Source of the DNA: Candidatus Microsaccharimonas sossegonensis
Lineage (GTDB): Bacteria; Patescibacteriota; Saccharimonadia; Saccharimonadales; Saccharimonadaceae
Direction of reading: 5' to 3'
NCBI GenBank assembly: GCA_004100325.1
Contig: SCKX01000001.1
Span: forward strand, 1-64,000
DNA: 64,000 nucleotides
This document shows, piece by piece, positions 55,624 through 63,185 of the stretch. Both the position numbers and the translations under genes were made by a program. The notes below the pieces were generated by a model. That model saw only the letters and a program-made list of their open reading frames with translations. It searched no databases and was not told the DNA's origin. Each line of letters begins with the position of its first letter. The first letter of the stretch is position 1.

Positions 55624-57879
55624 CTATATAGTAATCTTATAAATATGACAATCGTACTCGTTTGTGAACGTGTCACTAAACTTGCCTGCACTAATGGATA
55701 TGGTGCGGCTTTCATCAATAACTGTTACCGTTGTGCCTGAAATACCACCTGGGATAGTGAAGGTACGGACACCAGTTCCAGGAGAGGCCATGGCAAAGAT
55801 ATACACATATCCGTCACCGGGAACTTTTAGCATGGTTATCTTATCCACGCCGAAGGAATATACTTTACTAGGCGTATTGATAACCGCCGCAAGAGCTCGA
55901 ACCCTTCCCGACAAAGACGTCAATTTCGTACGAATACCGGATGCATCAGGCGAATCAACAATCGAATACGTGCCATTCACGTTGTCGTTATTGTGCTGAA
56001 ACCAGGAAATACCGGCTGCCCCAGCAATGATAGACGCCCACACTGCACCTTCTATCTGCCCGGGAGTGATGGTAGTAGCGCCATCTTCAGTCAGGAGAGG
56101 CTTGGCGGTTTCAACAAACGTCCAGATCGGACGGGCGTCGTTCGCCCATTTCCGCATCATTTTAGTCAGCCACCAATACGTCCAAGCGTTCTTGGCATCA
56201 CTATCAACACCGATTGGTGACCCATTTTTTTCTACTGGATTATTAATATCTGGCCAATAGGATGACCGGCGAATTTCGAACCGGACAGCGGGGGATGTAT
56301 AGGCATACTTATCGACCGATTCATTATCAACTGCGGCAGCGTAGTTAGTCATATTCCCATTCGGTGCCCAGTAGGTTCCAAGGGCACCGTTGCCGAAGTT
56401 TGCCTGGACGAAGCGCCCATCGTTCAAAGCTCGAGCATTCGAGGCTAACTGCTGTAGTGCAGCCAGCCGGGCAGCATCATTACCATAGGAACTGTTCATC
56501 TCGATCTCATCGGCAAGGTGATAGCCAACGACACTCCCGGCTTGAGCAGCTATTTCTGCAGCCGTCCAATCACCTTGTGCAAGTAGGTAGATATTGCTGG
56601 CAGCCATTTCCGACAGGTTTCCGCCACTTGTCGGTCGTTCGGCTCCCATGAACACATTGACCCCCGCCGCTGAAAGAATTGCCGGGTGCCCATCAACCGG
56701 TTTACCATAGAAAACCGCGAACGGGAAAAAACTAGTGCTGTTCATCCCAGCGCCGACCGCACGGGACCACGTGTTCTGATACGACGGGCCGCCATACCAG
56801 GCCTCATTAGATAGCGATGATAAGGCCGCACCAGAACCAGTATCGGTTGGTTCGCCTGCGCCAGTGACTAAATTAGGATATAGCTCAGTCGTCCCGATGT
56901 AGGCCTTCGCTACCGGTAAAGTACCGACTTTTATATCGATAACGTTTGTAGTGCCCACTTTGAAACGCGTGAACGAAGCACCCCCAGCTGTAGCAACTGT
57001 CACTGATTTGGATACTGTCCCCGTACTGCTCATATTATCGGTGACGGTCTGGGTAATCGTATAAGTACCTGCAGTAGCGTAGGTGTGAGAGATCAACGAA
57101 TTTGTCGTTCCATCCCCCCAATTGTAGACAGTGGAGACGATAGTCCCATCCGGGTCTGATGCGGTAGAAGTTACCGTAGCCGTAAGCCCGGACGACGTCA
57201 CGCTAAAACCGGCAATTGGCGGCTGGTTACCCGTCGAAGGCCGTAGGGCAAGCAAAAATGCCGTCCAACCATAGGTGTCATTCCCCGTGATCGTGGCCGT
57301 AACGGTACCGGACGCTCCAGCAGTCGCTTGAATAGCATCCGCAGTACAAATTACCGTCGGACCTGTTGGTGTACGAGATGTATAGCCGGGCGGCTGTATT
57401 CCCTGTATGTAAGTGTTCCAGTCGGCTCCAAGCCACACCAGCATAGCATTGTTCGTCACCGTCGTTACCGAAGCTGCGCTCAGTGTATTACCCGTCCCTC
57501 GAGCAGTAGAAGCCGCCACGTCGACTGGGTTACCAGGATCGACGCCGGTGTAGGCTGCAACCGTTAAATTCGATGCCGACACCGCTGGATGCGTGAATGT
57601 ATACGCTGAAGGTTCAGCGCTACCTGCCACTAGTGTGTAGACCCATTCAGTCGTGGTCCTTTCACCAGATCCGATAGTTGGCGCGAACGCATAATTGTCA
57701 ACCTGCACTACCGCCCCTGAGGGAACTGCCGTAAGCGTCGGATAAGTGACATTATCATCATTTTCCAAATAAAGATGAAATACTAGTACATCACCTGCGA
57801 CAACCCCGGCAGGTTTCGTAACGGTGGTATCGGCACGAGCACCATACAGAGTTTGCGCACTAGAACGAAATGTGATCAT
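55624..57879 (-). CDS. Tail-fibre-like protein with PKD and glycosidase-like domains
   Basis: 751 residues without a signal peptide or membrane segment. N-terminal beta domain (about 1-215), a PKD domain at about 218-298 (GLTATVTSTASDPDGTI, YNWGDGT, SHTYATAGTYTITQTVTD), then a segment near 300-340 (KVGTTNVIDIKVGTLPVAKAYIGTTELYP) typical of phage minor tail proteins. The C-terminal 400 residues look like a TIM-barrel glycosidase: candidate acids are Glu in YHLADEIEMN and Glu in WTFVETAKPL. The ribosome binding site is AGGGG. It follows a fibre-like gene by 15 bases. It may be an actinophage-derived fibre or an adhesin exported by a non-Sec route. Confidence 0.8.
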   Translation of the reverse strand: MITFRSSAQTLYGARADTTVTKPAGVVAGDVLVFHLYLENDDNVTYPTLTAVPSGAVVQVDNYAFAPTIGSGERTTTEWVYTLVAGSAEPSAYTFTHPAVSASNLTVAAYTGVDPGNPVDVAASTARGTGNTLSAASVTTVTNNAMLVWLGADWNTYIQGIQPPGYTSRTPTGPTVICTADAIQATAGASGTVTATITGNDTYGWTAFLLALRPSTGNQPPIAGFSVTSSGLTATVTSTASDPDGTIVSTVYNWGDGTTNSLISHTYATAGTYTITQTVTDNMSSTGTVSKSVTVATAGGASFTRFKVGTTNVIDIKVGTLPVAKAYIGTTELYPNLVTGAGEPTDTGSGAALSSLSNEAWYGGPSYQNTWSRAVGAGMNSTSFFPFAVFYGKPVDGHPAILSAAGVNVFMGAERPTSGGNLSEMAASNIYLLAQGDWTAAEIAAQAGSVVGYHLADEIEMNSSYGNDAARLAALQQLASNARALNDGRFVQANFGNGALGTYWAPNGNMTNYAAAVDNESVDKYAYTSPAVRFEIRRSSYWPDINNPVEKNGSPIGVDSDAKNAWTYWWLTKMMRKWANDARPIWTFVETAKPLLTEDGATTITPGQIEGAVWASIIAGAAGISWFQHNNDNVNGTYSIVDSPDASGIRTKLTSLSGRVRALAAVINTPSKVYSFGVDKITMLKVPGDGYVYIFAMASPGTGVRTFTIPGGISGTTVTVIDESRTISISAGKFSDTFTNEYDCHIYKITI

Positions 57880-57894
57880 TTCACCCCTCTGGTT

Positions 57895-58323
57895 TTAGCC
57901 CGTTACGACATAAAGGATAGTTGCGGTCTTCGACGTGATCGCATCGTACTGTGCCTGTGTACCGATCCACACCCCAGTTAATCCGTTCAACGCAAAGTTG
58001 GTGCCAAGCTTGCCGTCTAGCCCTGCCTGTTGTGACGTTGAAACCGGTTTATTAACGTCAGCGGTATTATCGACATTTCCTAGACCCACGTCAGCCTTTA
58101 CCAGTGTGACAGCACCAGTTTTGCCAGAGACTGAAGTAACTGGTGCGGCCTGCAAAGCCGTATCGGCTTTACCAAGCGATGTCTGAACAGCTGTCGTCAG
58201 ACTAGTGAGTGGCACGACACCATCAGCAATCGTACCGTCAGCTTTGTGGGCAGCCGATAGAAAACCATTAAGAATGGTTCCCCAGGTGCCGTTATCCGAT
58301 CCAGGTGTTGGAAGTCGTGCCAT
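57895..58323 (-). CDS. Short phage tail-fibre-like protein
   Basis: 142 residues, no signal peptide. A conserved start (MARLPTPGSDNGTWGTILNGFL) and the segment KADVGLGNVDNTADVNKPVS are typical of tail-fibre and collar proteins; the C-terminus YDAITSKTATILYVVTG matches the closing repeat of the same class. AGGA precedes the ATG. It is the first gene of a two-gene operon located downstream of tRNA-Glu. Confidence 0.82.
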   Translation of the reverse strand: MARLPTPGSDNGTWGTILNGFLSAAHKADGTIADGVVPLTSLTTAVQTSLGKADTALQAAPVTSVSGKTGAVTLVKADVGLGNVDNTADVNKPVSTSQQAGLDGKLGTNFALNGLTGVWIGTQAQYDAITSKTATILYVVTG

Positions 58324-58426
58324 GTCCTAATACCTTATGTTACCCTCGTATAGTTATCTGTATTATGAGCCACAAGCAGTATGGTTGTCAATCTGCGAGA
58401 AAGCGTGTGAAACAATGAGAGGACAA

Positions 58427-58459
58427 AGAAAATAACCCATACGACGATGGGTTATTTTT
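58427..58459 (-). terminator. Terminator behind tRNA-Glu
   Basis: AATAACCCAT and ATGGGTTATT form a perfect 10-bp stem around ACGACG, with flanking T and A runs, so it may work on both strands. It lies between tRNA-Glu and the tail-fibre operon. Confidence 0.8.
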
Positions 58460-58472
58460 GGGGCACTTTCTT

Positions 58473-58547
58473 TGGTGATCTCACGGAGAATCGAACTCCG
58501 ATTGCCAGGATGAAAACCTGGTGTCCTGACCGTTAGACGATGAGACC
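58473..58547 (-). tRNA. tRNA-Glu (TTC)
   Basis: Acceptor GGTCTCA/TGAGATC, anticodon stem CCAGG/CCTGG around TTTTCAT (anticodon TTC), T arm CGGAG-TTCGATT-CTCCG, and encoded CCA at 58473-58475. MnmA-type thiolation would act on its U34. Accessory genes lie on both sides. Confidence 0.96.
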
Positions 58548-58557
58548 GTGAAGGTGA

Positions 58558-58567
58558 GTGTGTCAAA
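58558..58567. repeat. TTTGACACAC repeat, copy 1 of 3
   Basis: The ten-base word TTTGACACAC occurs on the minus strand here and at 59155-59164, and on the plus strand at 59411-59420, all around the small GC-rich gene near tRNA-Glu. Confidence 0.6.
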
Positions 58568-58606
58568 AAAAGCAGGTTTTATCCTTATTCGACTGGAGAA
58601 TTGTAT

Positions 58607-58634
58607 CAAAAAAAGCCTCCGTTGACTAGGGGCT
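58607..58634 (-). terminator. Terminator of the 58.7-kb gene
   Basis: On the minus strand AGCCCC / GGAGGCT form a stem with one bulge, followed by TTTTTTTG. It ends the small gene upstream and precedes a TGA-TACAAT element that may start tRNA-Glu. Confidence 0.6.
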
Positions 58635-58713
58635 CACAGATCTAAAGTTGATTGTCCCGTGAGGGCCGCCAGTCCAAAGACGGCGACCCCCACAGGTTTT
58701 GAGCTAATGCTGA

Positions 58714-58998
58714 TCAGAACACTAGCTCTACGTTGCCGCTGAGGGAAGCGCTCAGCGTCGTTAGTACAGGACTGCGCTCATTGCTGTTCTGCGTGCGGTA
58801 GCCCCTTTTTCCCTGCTTGGTTTCGGGAATCAATGACTTGCACGTGATGGCGTCCTTCACCTCCATCTGCCACGCATCGAAGTTGCCACCGTAACGACCA
58901 GTCAGCTTTCCAGCCAGCTCATCGGGTGTTCTTGCCTCCAACCAGTAGTCCTCCCTTCCGAGGAATCGCTCCATTGCTTTACCTGGCTTGCATGCCAT
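58714..58998 (-). CDS. Small hypothetical protein with KSLIP motif
   Basis: About 94 residues from the ATG at 58998, chosen for GAAAGGG upstream; the frame is open back to 59124. GC-rich with codons unlike most neighbours. MACKPGKAMERFLGRED opens the protein, and the tail is Ser/Leu-rich (TTLSASLSGNVELVF). I do not recognise a family. The KSLIPETKQGKRGYRTQNS stretch resembles the C-terminus of the broken gene at 9.1 kb, and both sit just upstream of a tRNA on the minus strand. Transcription is likely from a consensus promoter at 59135-59163. Confidence 0.6.
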   Translation of the reverse strand: MACKPGKAMERFLGREDYWLEARTPDELAGKLTGRYGGNFDAWQMEVKDAITCKSLIPETKQGKRGYRTQNSNERSPVLTTLSASLSGNVELVF

Positions 58999-59134
58999 GT
59001 TTTTCCCTTTCAGGGATACTAGTGCCTGGTAATACATTACCGTAGCGAAGTCGTCAGTATGTCCAACTTCGCCCTTTTTGCTCCAAAAAAGCAAAATGCC
59101 CCCCGTCCCATCGGTGGGTAGCACTTAGCTGGTG

Positions 59135-59163
59135 ACTATACTCTCCTATAAGCGGTGTGTCAA
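59135..59163 (-). promoter_or_regulatory. Consensus promoter of the 58.7-kb gene
   Basis: TTGACA (59158-59163), 17-base spacer, TATAGT (59135-59140) on the minus strand. The distance to the chosen start codon is about 130 bases, so a substantial leader is expected. The -35 lies in a TTTGACACAC repeat. Confidence 0.75.
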
Positions 59164-59164
59164 A
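59155..59164. repeat. TTTGACACAC repeat, copy 2 of 3
   Basis: Same orientation as copy 1; together they bracket the small GC-rich gene at about 58.6-59.15 kb. Confidence 0.6.
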
Positions 59165-59275
59165 CCCCATTACATCTAGAGCCACACCACTTTTAATAAC
59201 GCTATATGTGGGGTAGTACATTGAGTGATATCCTTTAAAATGCTTGTGCTTTTAGCGATTATATTGCATATGATA

Positions 59276-59304
59276 TTGACTTTTTTAGATTTATGTGGTA
59301 AATT
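59276..59304 (+). promoter_or_regulatory. Promoter with unassigned leader
   Basis: TTGACT (59276-59281), 17 bases, TGG-TAAATT (59299-59304) on the plus strand. The transcript would run through TCACGGGTGA and AGGAGG-containing sequence that opens no obvious gene, then toward the island at 59.6 kb, about 290 bases away. Confidence 0.55.
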
Positions 59305-59593
59305 CATAACATCATTCACGGGTGAGGTGTGAGAGCCTAACCAGGGTGAGGAGGTCATTAACAAGTCAGATCATTATAGTGCATGTCTTGAATGTGTTTT
59401 TTAATCATGTTTTGACACACTATAGCTATAGATTTATCAGCACTCCTTCGGAAGCAGCGCGCCAGCCTACCTCACCTTGTAGATGAGATGAGTTGACGCG
59501 CTGCTCCCGACCCCCAGGGACAGCAGCTGCGGAAACGCACGTTTACTCGCGCATCCGCGCGCACATCCCAGGGGAGAACAAGGAGTACTACCA
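59305..59593 (+). other. Leader and boundary of the GC-rich island
   Basis: Up to about 59440 the sequence is AT-rich host-like DNA; beyond it GC content rises sharply. A TTGACA at 59412-59417 with a weak -10 TATCAG 17 bases later could start island transcription. A stem 59453-59461 with 59497-59505 (AGCAGCGCG / CGCGCTGCT) follows, and AAGGAG lies eight bases before the ATG at 59594. I see no gene in this stretch. Confidence 0.5.
59411..59420. repeat. TTTGACACAC repeat, copy 3 of 3
   Basis: Inverted relative to copies 1 and 2, and just before the jump to GC-rich sequence. Confidence 0.55.
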
Positions 59594-60019
59594 ATGTCCA
59601 CAACCGCTTCTATCAAGAAGATCAACACCTTCCACCTCACCGATTCGGCTGTCGCGTTTGGGCTCACGCTCATCGCGGTCATCCTGATCGGTCTGGCGAC
59701 GGTCATCGGCTTCAATCTCGGCGTGTTCGAGTCCAGTTTCTGGCTCGGTCTCGTCGTGCTCTACTTCGTCGGCATCGCCGTGTACGTCATGTGGTGGGTC
59801 TCTCACCCCACGACCAAGAAGTGGCCTGGCTTCGCGTTGGGTGTCGCCGATCTCATCATCGCACCGACGGTGCTGGTGCTGCTCTGGCCCGGAGAGGGGT
59901 TCCAGGTCGACAAGTTCGGCTGGGGCATTCTCGACGCGGTCCTCGTCGCTGTCCTATTCGCACTGATCAAGCTTTACGGCAAGATCTCGCGGATTCTCAA
60001 GTCCAAGTCTACCAAGTAA
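59594..60019 (+). CDS. Four-helix membrane protein of the GC-rich island
   Basis: 141 residues with four predicted membrane segments (about 17-43, 48-70, 80-98, 106-128) and a basic C-terminus (KLYGKISRILKSKSTK). I do not recognise a family. Codons are almost wholly GC-ending, unlike flanking genes, so this is likely a recent acquisition from a high-GC donor, perhaps an actinobacterial host. It lies nine bases before the lipoprotein gene, with its own AAGGAG, so the two are co-transcribed and may act together at the membrane. Confidence 0.75.
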   Translation: MSTTASIKKINTFHLTDSAVAFGLTLIAVILIGLATVIGFNLGVFESSFWLGLVVLYFVGIAVYVMWWVSHPTTKKWPGFALGVADLIIAPTVLVLLWPGEGFQVDKFGWGILDAVLVAVLFALIKLYGKISRILKSKSTK

Positions 60020-60028
60020 GGAGAAGCC

Positions 60029-61330
60029 ATGCTCCGCACGAACAGGCTAGTCCCCTTGATCGGACTGACACTGGTGGCTACATTTACCCTCGCGGCATGC
60101 AGCCTGAAGCTGGGTGGGGGCTCTTCGGAGCCCTCAACCGTCGCTTCGTCCAGTGCCTCAGCACCATCGTCTTCGACGCCCACGACTCAGACGGTCAGCA
60201 ATAAGCAGCCGACAGTCAAGGACGCCGAGAAGACCGCCACGCTCGATGAGAGACTCTGGGGTCACCTGACCTGGAAGTACCCGACTCGCTACACGAACCT
60301 CGTCACCGAGTACTACGGTACCGACGGAGTTCAGAAGCTGAAGAAGGACACCTTCCCCGTTTTCGTGGTCGGCTCGAATGAGCCCGGCAAGGTGTGGACC
60401 GATGCGGTTCGCCCCCCGCTGGTACCAACGAGCATGGAGTACGTTTATGCCAACATCCTATCTGAGCCCGACTACGGTGCTCAGGTGGGAAGCGGGCTAG
60501 CGCAGTCCACGATCATGGGCGGCAAGTCACTCCTCGAGCTAAATCCTTGGCTCAGGGAGTTCAACGACCCTGCCGGTATCAACGACTGGGCACAAGCTGC
60601 TATGGACGGTTCGTCGGCCGAGCAGCTGGTGGCAGCCAAGAAGCTCGTTCTTGTGGTGATGCTCCTCGAGCAGCTCCGCGACGAGAAGATCGAGACTCGC
60701 GCTACTTCCCTCAACTACCGCCTAGTGGTGGGCGAAGCTGGTAGCGCGATGACGGTCAACCCGAACAACCCCGACGCGGTCAAGGAGTTCGAGCTTTCCC
60801 CCGTCCAGTACGTGGGTAAGTTCGTAACCGTCCAGCTGACGTACAAGGGCCAAACGGGTTGTTGGCTAAAAGTCGGATTCAACACTGGTGACGGACGTTT
60901 CGCGGGTTTTGCCTGTGAGACCCCCAAGCCACCGACTCCACCGGTAACGCCCCCGACGGGTTGCGTCACCAACTGCGGCTCGCCCACTCCCAGGTGCACG
61001 AGCAACTGTGGTGAAACGCCTGGGTGCAAGTCAAACTGCACTCCGGTCTGCCCCTCGACGAAGTGCCTGACGCCGAAGGATCCCAAGAACGACGTTACTC
61101 CCCCCCAGGGAACGACGCTGCTTGGACGTGATCAGCTTCAGCCTACGGCGCCTACGCCCAAGCCGAAGCCGCTCGATCCCACCACACCTGTGACTGCAGA
61201 TCCCGGACCGTTGGTGCCAGTGCAGGGTGCAAAACCTGCGCCTCCCGCACCGCCCGCTCCGAGCATCCCCGCACCACAGCAGCCCACCCCTACAGCTCCC
61301 GGAACCCCTATCAAGGATCCAGACAGCTAG
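60029..61330 (+). CDS. Proline-rich lipoprotein of the GC-rich island
   Basis: 433 residues. Signal peptide with lipobox LAAC (Cys24), so it should be lipidated and surface-anchored. A Ser/Thr linker is followed by a globular domain (about 65-290), which I do not recognise. A cysteine cluster follows (C...NCG, C.SNCG, CKSNC, CPSTKC, about 310-345) and then a Pro/Ala-rich tail of about 80 residues that could span the wall. GC-ending codons mark it as foreign. AAGGAG lies five bases before the ATG. A large hairpin follows the stop codon. Confidence 0.8.
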   Translation: MLRTNRLVPLIGLTLVATFTLAACSLKLGGGSSEPSTVASSSASAPSSSTPTTQTVSNKQPTVKDAEKTATLDERLWGHLTWKYPTRYTNLVTEYYGTDGVQKLKKDTFPVFVVGSNEPGKVWTDAVRPPLVPTSMEYVYANILSEPDYGAQVGSGLAQSTIMGGKSLLELNPWLREFNDPAGINDWAQAAMDGSSAEQLVAAKKLVLVVMLLEQLRDEKIETRATSLNYRLVVGEAGSAMTVNPNNPDAVKEFELSPVQYVGKFVTVQLTYKGQTGCWLKVGFNTGDGRFAGFACETPKPPTPPVTPPTGCVTNCGSPTPRCTSNCGETPGCKSNCTPVCPSTKCLTPKDPKNDVTPPQGTTLLGRDQLQPTAPTPKPKPLDPTTPVTADPGPLVPVQGAKPAPPAPPAPSIPAPQQPTPTAPGTPIKDPDS

Positions 61331-61336
61331 AAAGGA

Positions 61337-61372
61337 CCGAGGGTGGCACGATGCATTTCGTGCCACCCTCGG
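61337..61372 (+). terminator. Large hairpin ending the island
   Basis: A perfect 14-bp stem (CCGAGGGTGGCACG / CGTGCCACCCTCGG) with an eight-base loop lies seven bases after the lipoprotein stop codon. No T run follows, so it may be a weak terminator, an RNA-protecting hairpin or an actinobacterial-style terminator. Confidence 0.65.
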
Positions 61373-61504
61373 ATGGACTGATGGTCTATCTATAGCTTTA
61401 CCGAGGAGTCTTACTCGCAATGTGTGATTTAGTTCACCGTCGCTTGAGTCTGACTCTTCGTGAGTCCTTTTTGGACTCGGACATGCACTTTATAACGATC
61501 TGAT

Positions 61505-61531
61505 TTGATAATGTTAACAATCCGGTAACAA
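61505..61531 (+). promoter_or_regulatory. Candidate promoter of the LPRTG gene
   Basis: TTGATA (61505-61510), 15 bases, TAACAA (61526-61531). The spacing is short and the boxes weak. Between 61373 and 61600 there are GAGTC/GACTC palindromes but no gene. Confidence 0.3.
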
Positions 61532-61600
61532 TGTTCTCACAACTTTTAATATTAATTTTTGATGTCATCCTGCGAGATACATCAAGAACGGAGAGAAACC

Positions 61601-62857
61601 ATGAGTAAATTCACCTCATTCGTTCGTCGTGCTCCAAAGCGTTTTAGCGCACTAGTTGCAATAGTTGCTGCGGCAATTATCATTCCAGTCGCTGTTAACG
61701 CCTATGGACCAGAACGAGCAACATTCACATATGAAAACCCAGCTCCATATGTCACCTTTAACTCAATCACTAACAACCCTAAGGTTGGTGACGAACGAAA
61801 TTTCGTTCGCGTTAAAGAAGATAGCACAACAACTACCTATGGCAAAGACGTTACTCTTCAGCCTGGTAAAACATACCAAGTGGAAGTCTACTACCACAAC
61901 AACGCTGCATCGAACCTTAATGCTTCGGGCGTAGGTATCGCAAAAGACGTTAGTCTTCGTATGCAAATGCCTGCGAGCATCGCTGCAGGGGCATCTGACA
62001 CAGTTGATGGATTCATCAATTCATCGAATGCTAACCCAACATCAGTATGGGATAGCGCAAACCTAAAGAACGGAAGCACGGGCGCAGTTGCCCTACGGTA
62101 CGTTGCAGGTTCAGCAAAAGTTACCAGCAATGGTGCAGTTAATGGTGCGACGCTTCCAGATGCCTTCCTGACAACAGGAACGCCACTTGGATACGACGCA
62201 CTCAACGGTACCCTGCCTGGTTGTAACCAATATGCCGGATATGTAACCTACAAGTTTACTGTTGTTCAGCCTAACTTTACTGTTGAAAAAACGGTCAGCG
62301 TTGACGGTGGTAAGACGTACGTAAAATCAGGTGCTACCACACCTGGAAGCACCGTTATTTACAAAGTTGGTTACACAAATACAGGCTCAACGCAACAAGA
62401 CAACGTGACGCTAAGCGACAAATTGCCTGCCGGTGTTACGTATGTTCAGGGATCATCTTTGATAGCTAACTCAAAGACTTCTGGTAAATACGAAGCAACG
62501 TCTGATGGTATTACTACCACTGGACTGAATATTGGTTCATATGCACCAAATGGCGGAAACGCATTCTTCAAGTTTAGCGCTAAGGCTCCAGCTGCCGACA
62601 CCCTAAAATGTGGTGTCAACACCTTTACAAACACTGCTCGTGCAACCACAAGTGGTGGATACAAAGAAAGTAGCGCTGACATTACTATTACCAAAGAGTG
62701 TGTCCCGGGTACACCCCCACCTGTGACTCCACCTGTAACACCGCCTGAACTACCACGTACTGGTATGTCAGAAAACATTGTTGCCGTTATTGGTCTGGGT
62801 GCCATTGTCGCCAGCGTTGCTTATTACATCGCTAGCCGCCGTGCGCTTAACCAATAA
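61601..62857 (+). CDS. LPRTG-anchored surface protein with DUF11-like domain
   Basis: 418 residues from the ATG at 61601, which has GGAGAG upstream; the frame opens at 61559. Signal peptide to about 34, an N-terminal beta region, and a DUF11-like domain (about 230-360) marked by VEKTVSVDGGKTYVKSGATT and SDKLPAGVTYVQGSS. A Pro/Thr linker (PPPVTPPVTPPE) leads to LPRTG, a membrane helix and a basic tail, the classical sortase signal. It should be covalently attached to peptidoglycan by a sortase encoded elsewhere. Codon use is host-like, unlike the island just upstream. Confidence 0.9.
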   Translation: MSKFTSFVRRAPKRFSALVAIVAAAIIIPVAVNAYGPERATFTYENPAPYVTFNSITNNPKVGDERNFVRVKEDSTTTTYGKDVTLQPGKTYQVEVYYHNNAASNLNASGVGIAKDVSLRMQMPASIAAGASDTVDGFINSSNANPTSVWDSANLKNGSTGAVALRYVAGSAKVTSNGAVNGATLPDAFLTTGTPLGYDALNGTLPGCNQYAGYVTYKFTVVQPNFTVEKTVSVDGGKTYVKSGATTPGSTVIYKVGYTNTGSTQQDNVTLSDKLPAGVTYVQGSSLIANSKTSGKYEATSDGITTTGLNIGSYAPNGGNAFFKFSAKAPAADTLKCGVNTFTNTARATTSGGYKESSADITITKECVPGTPPPVTPPVTPPELPRTGMSENIVAVIGLGAIVASVAYYIASRRALNQ

Positions 62858-62903
62858 TTAGAGTCTGACCGCTCCGCTCTCACATTTCTGAAGCGACTTC
62901 AGA

Positions 62904-62940
62904 CAAAAATAGCCCCCGCTTTAAACGGGGGTTATTTTAT
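62904..62940 (+). terminator. Terminator behind the LPRTG gene
   Basis: CCCCCG (62913-62918) pairs with CGGGGG (62926-62931), extended by A/T pairs and followed by TTATTTTAT. A second hairpin CTGAAG/CTTCAG lies at 62888-62902. Confidence 0.8.
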
Positions 62941-62958
62941 TTGTTATAATAATCCTAC

Positions 62959-63180
62959 ATGGCAAACAAGCAAAAGAAAAAACGAAATAAAGCATACACC
63001 GGCGTTGATGCGGCGATTACTCGACCAATCGTCACAAAGATTAGCGCCGTCAACCGCAATACGGTTAGTCAATGGTGGTTTGATCACAAACGAATTGCAC
63101 GACCGATTATTATTGCGGCGATCGTTGTCGCTATCATTATTATATTAATTGTTCAAATTGTCAGCCTCGTGTCCAAGTAG
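62959..63180 (+). CDS. Small basic membrane protein, 73 aa
   Basis: A very basic N-terminus (about 48 residues; KQKKKRNK) precedes one membrane segment (IIIAAIVVAIIIILIVQIVSLV). No family recognised. TGT-TATAAT at 62945-62950 ends eight bases before the ATG, so the message is probably leaderless. It is convergent with the sensor kinase, with a five-base gap. Confidence 0.7.
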   Translation: MANKQKKKRNKAYTGVDAAITRPIVTKISAVNRNTVSQWWFDHKRIARPIIIAAIVVAIIIILIVQIVSLVSK

Positions 63181-63185
63181 CATTT

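Noticed and set aside
59341-59400. Small gene after AGGAGG at 59347
   Set aside because: No standard start codon at a usable distance, and the open frame has no protein-like composition.
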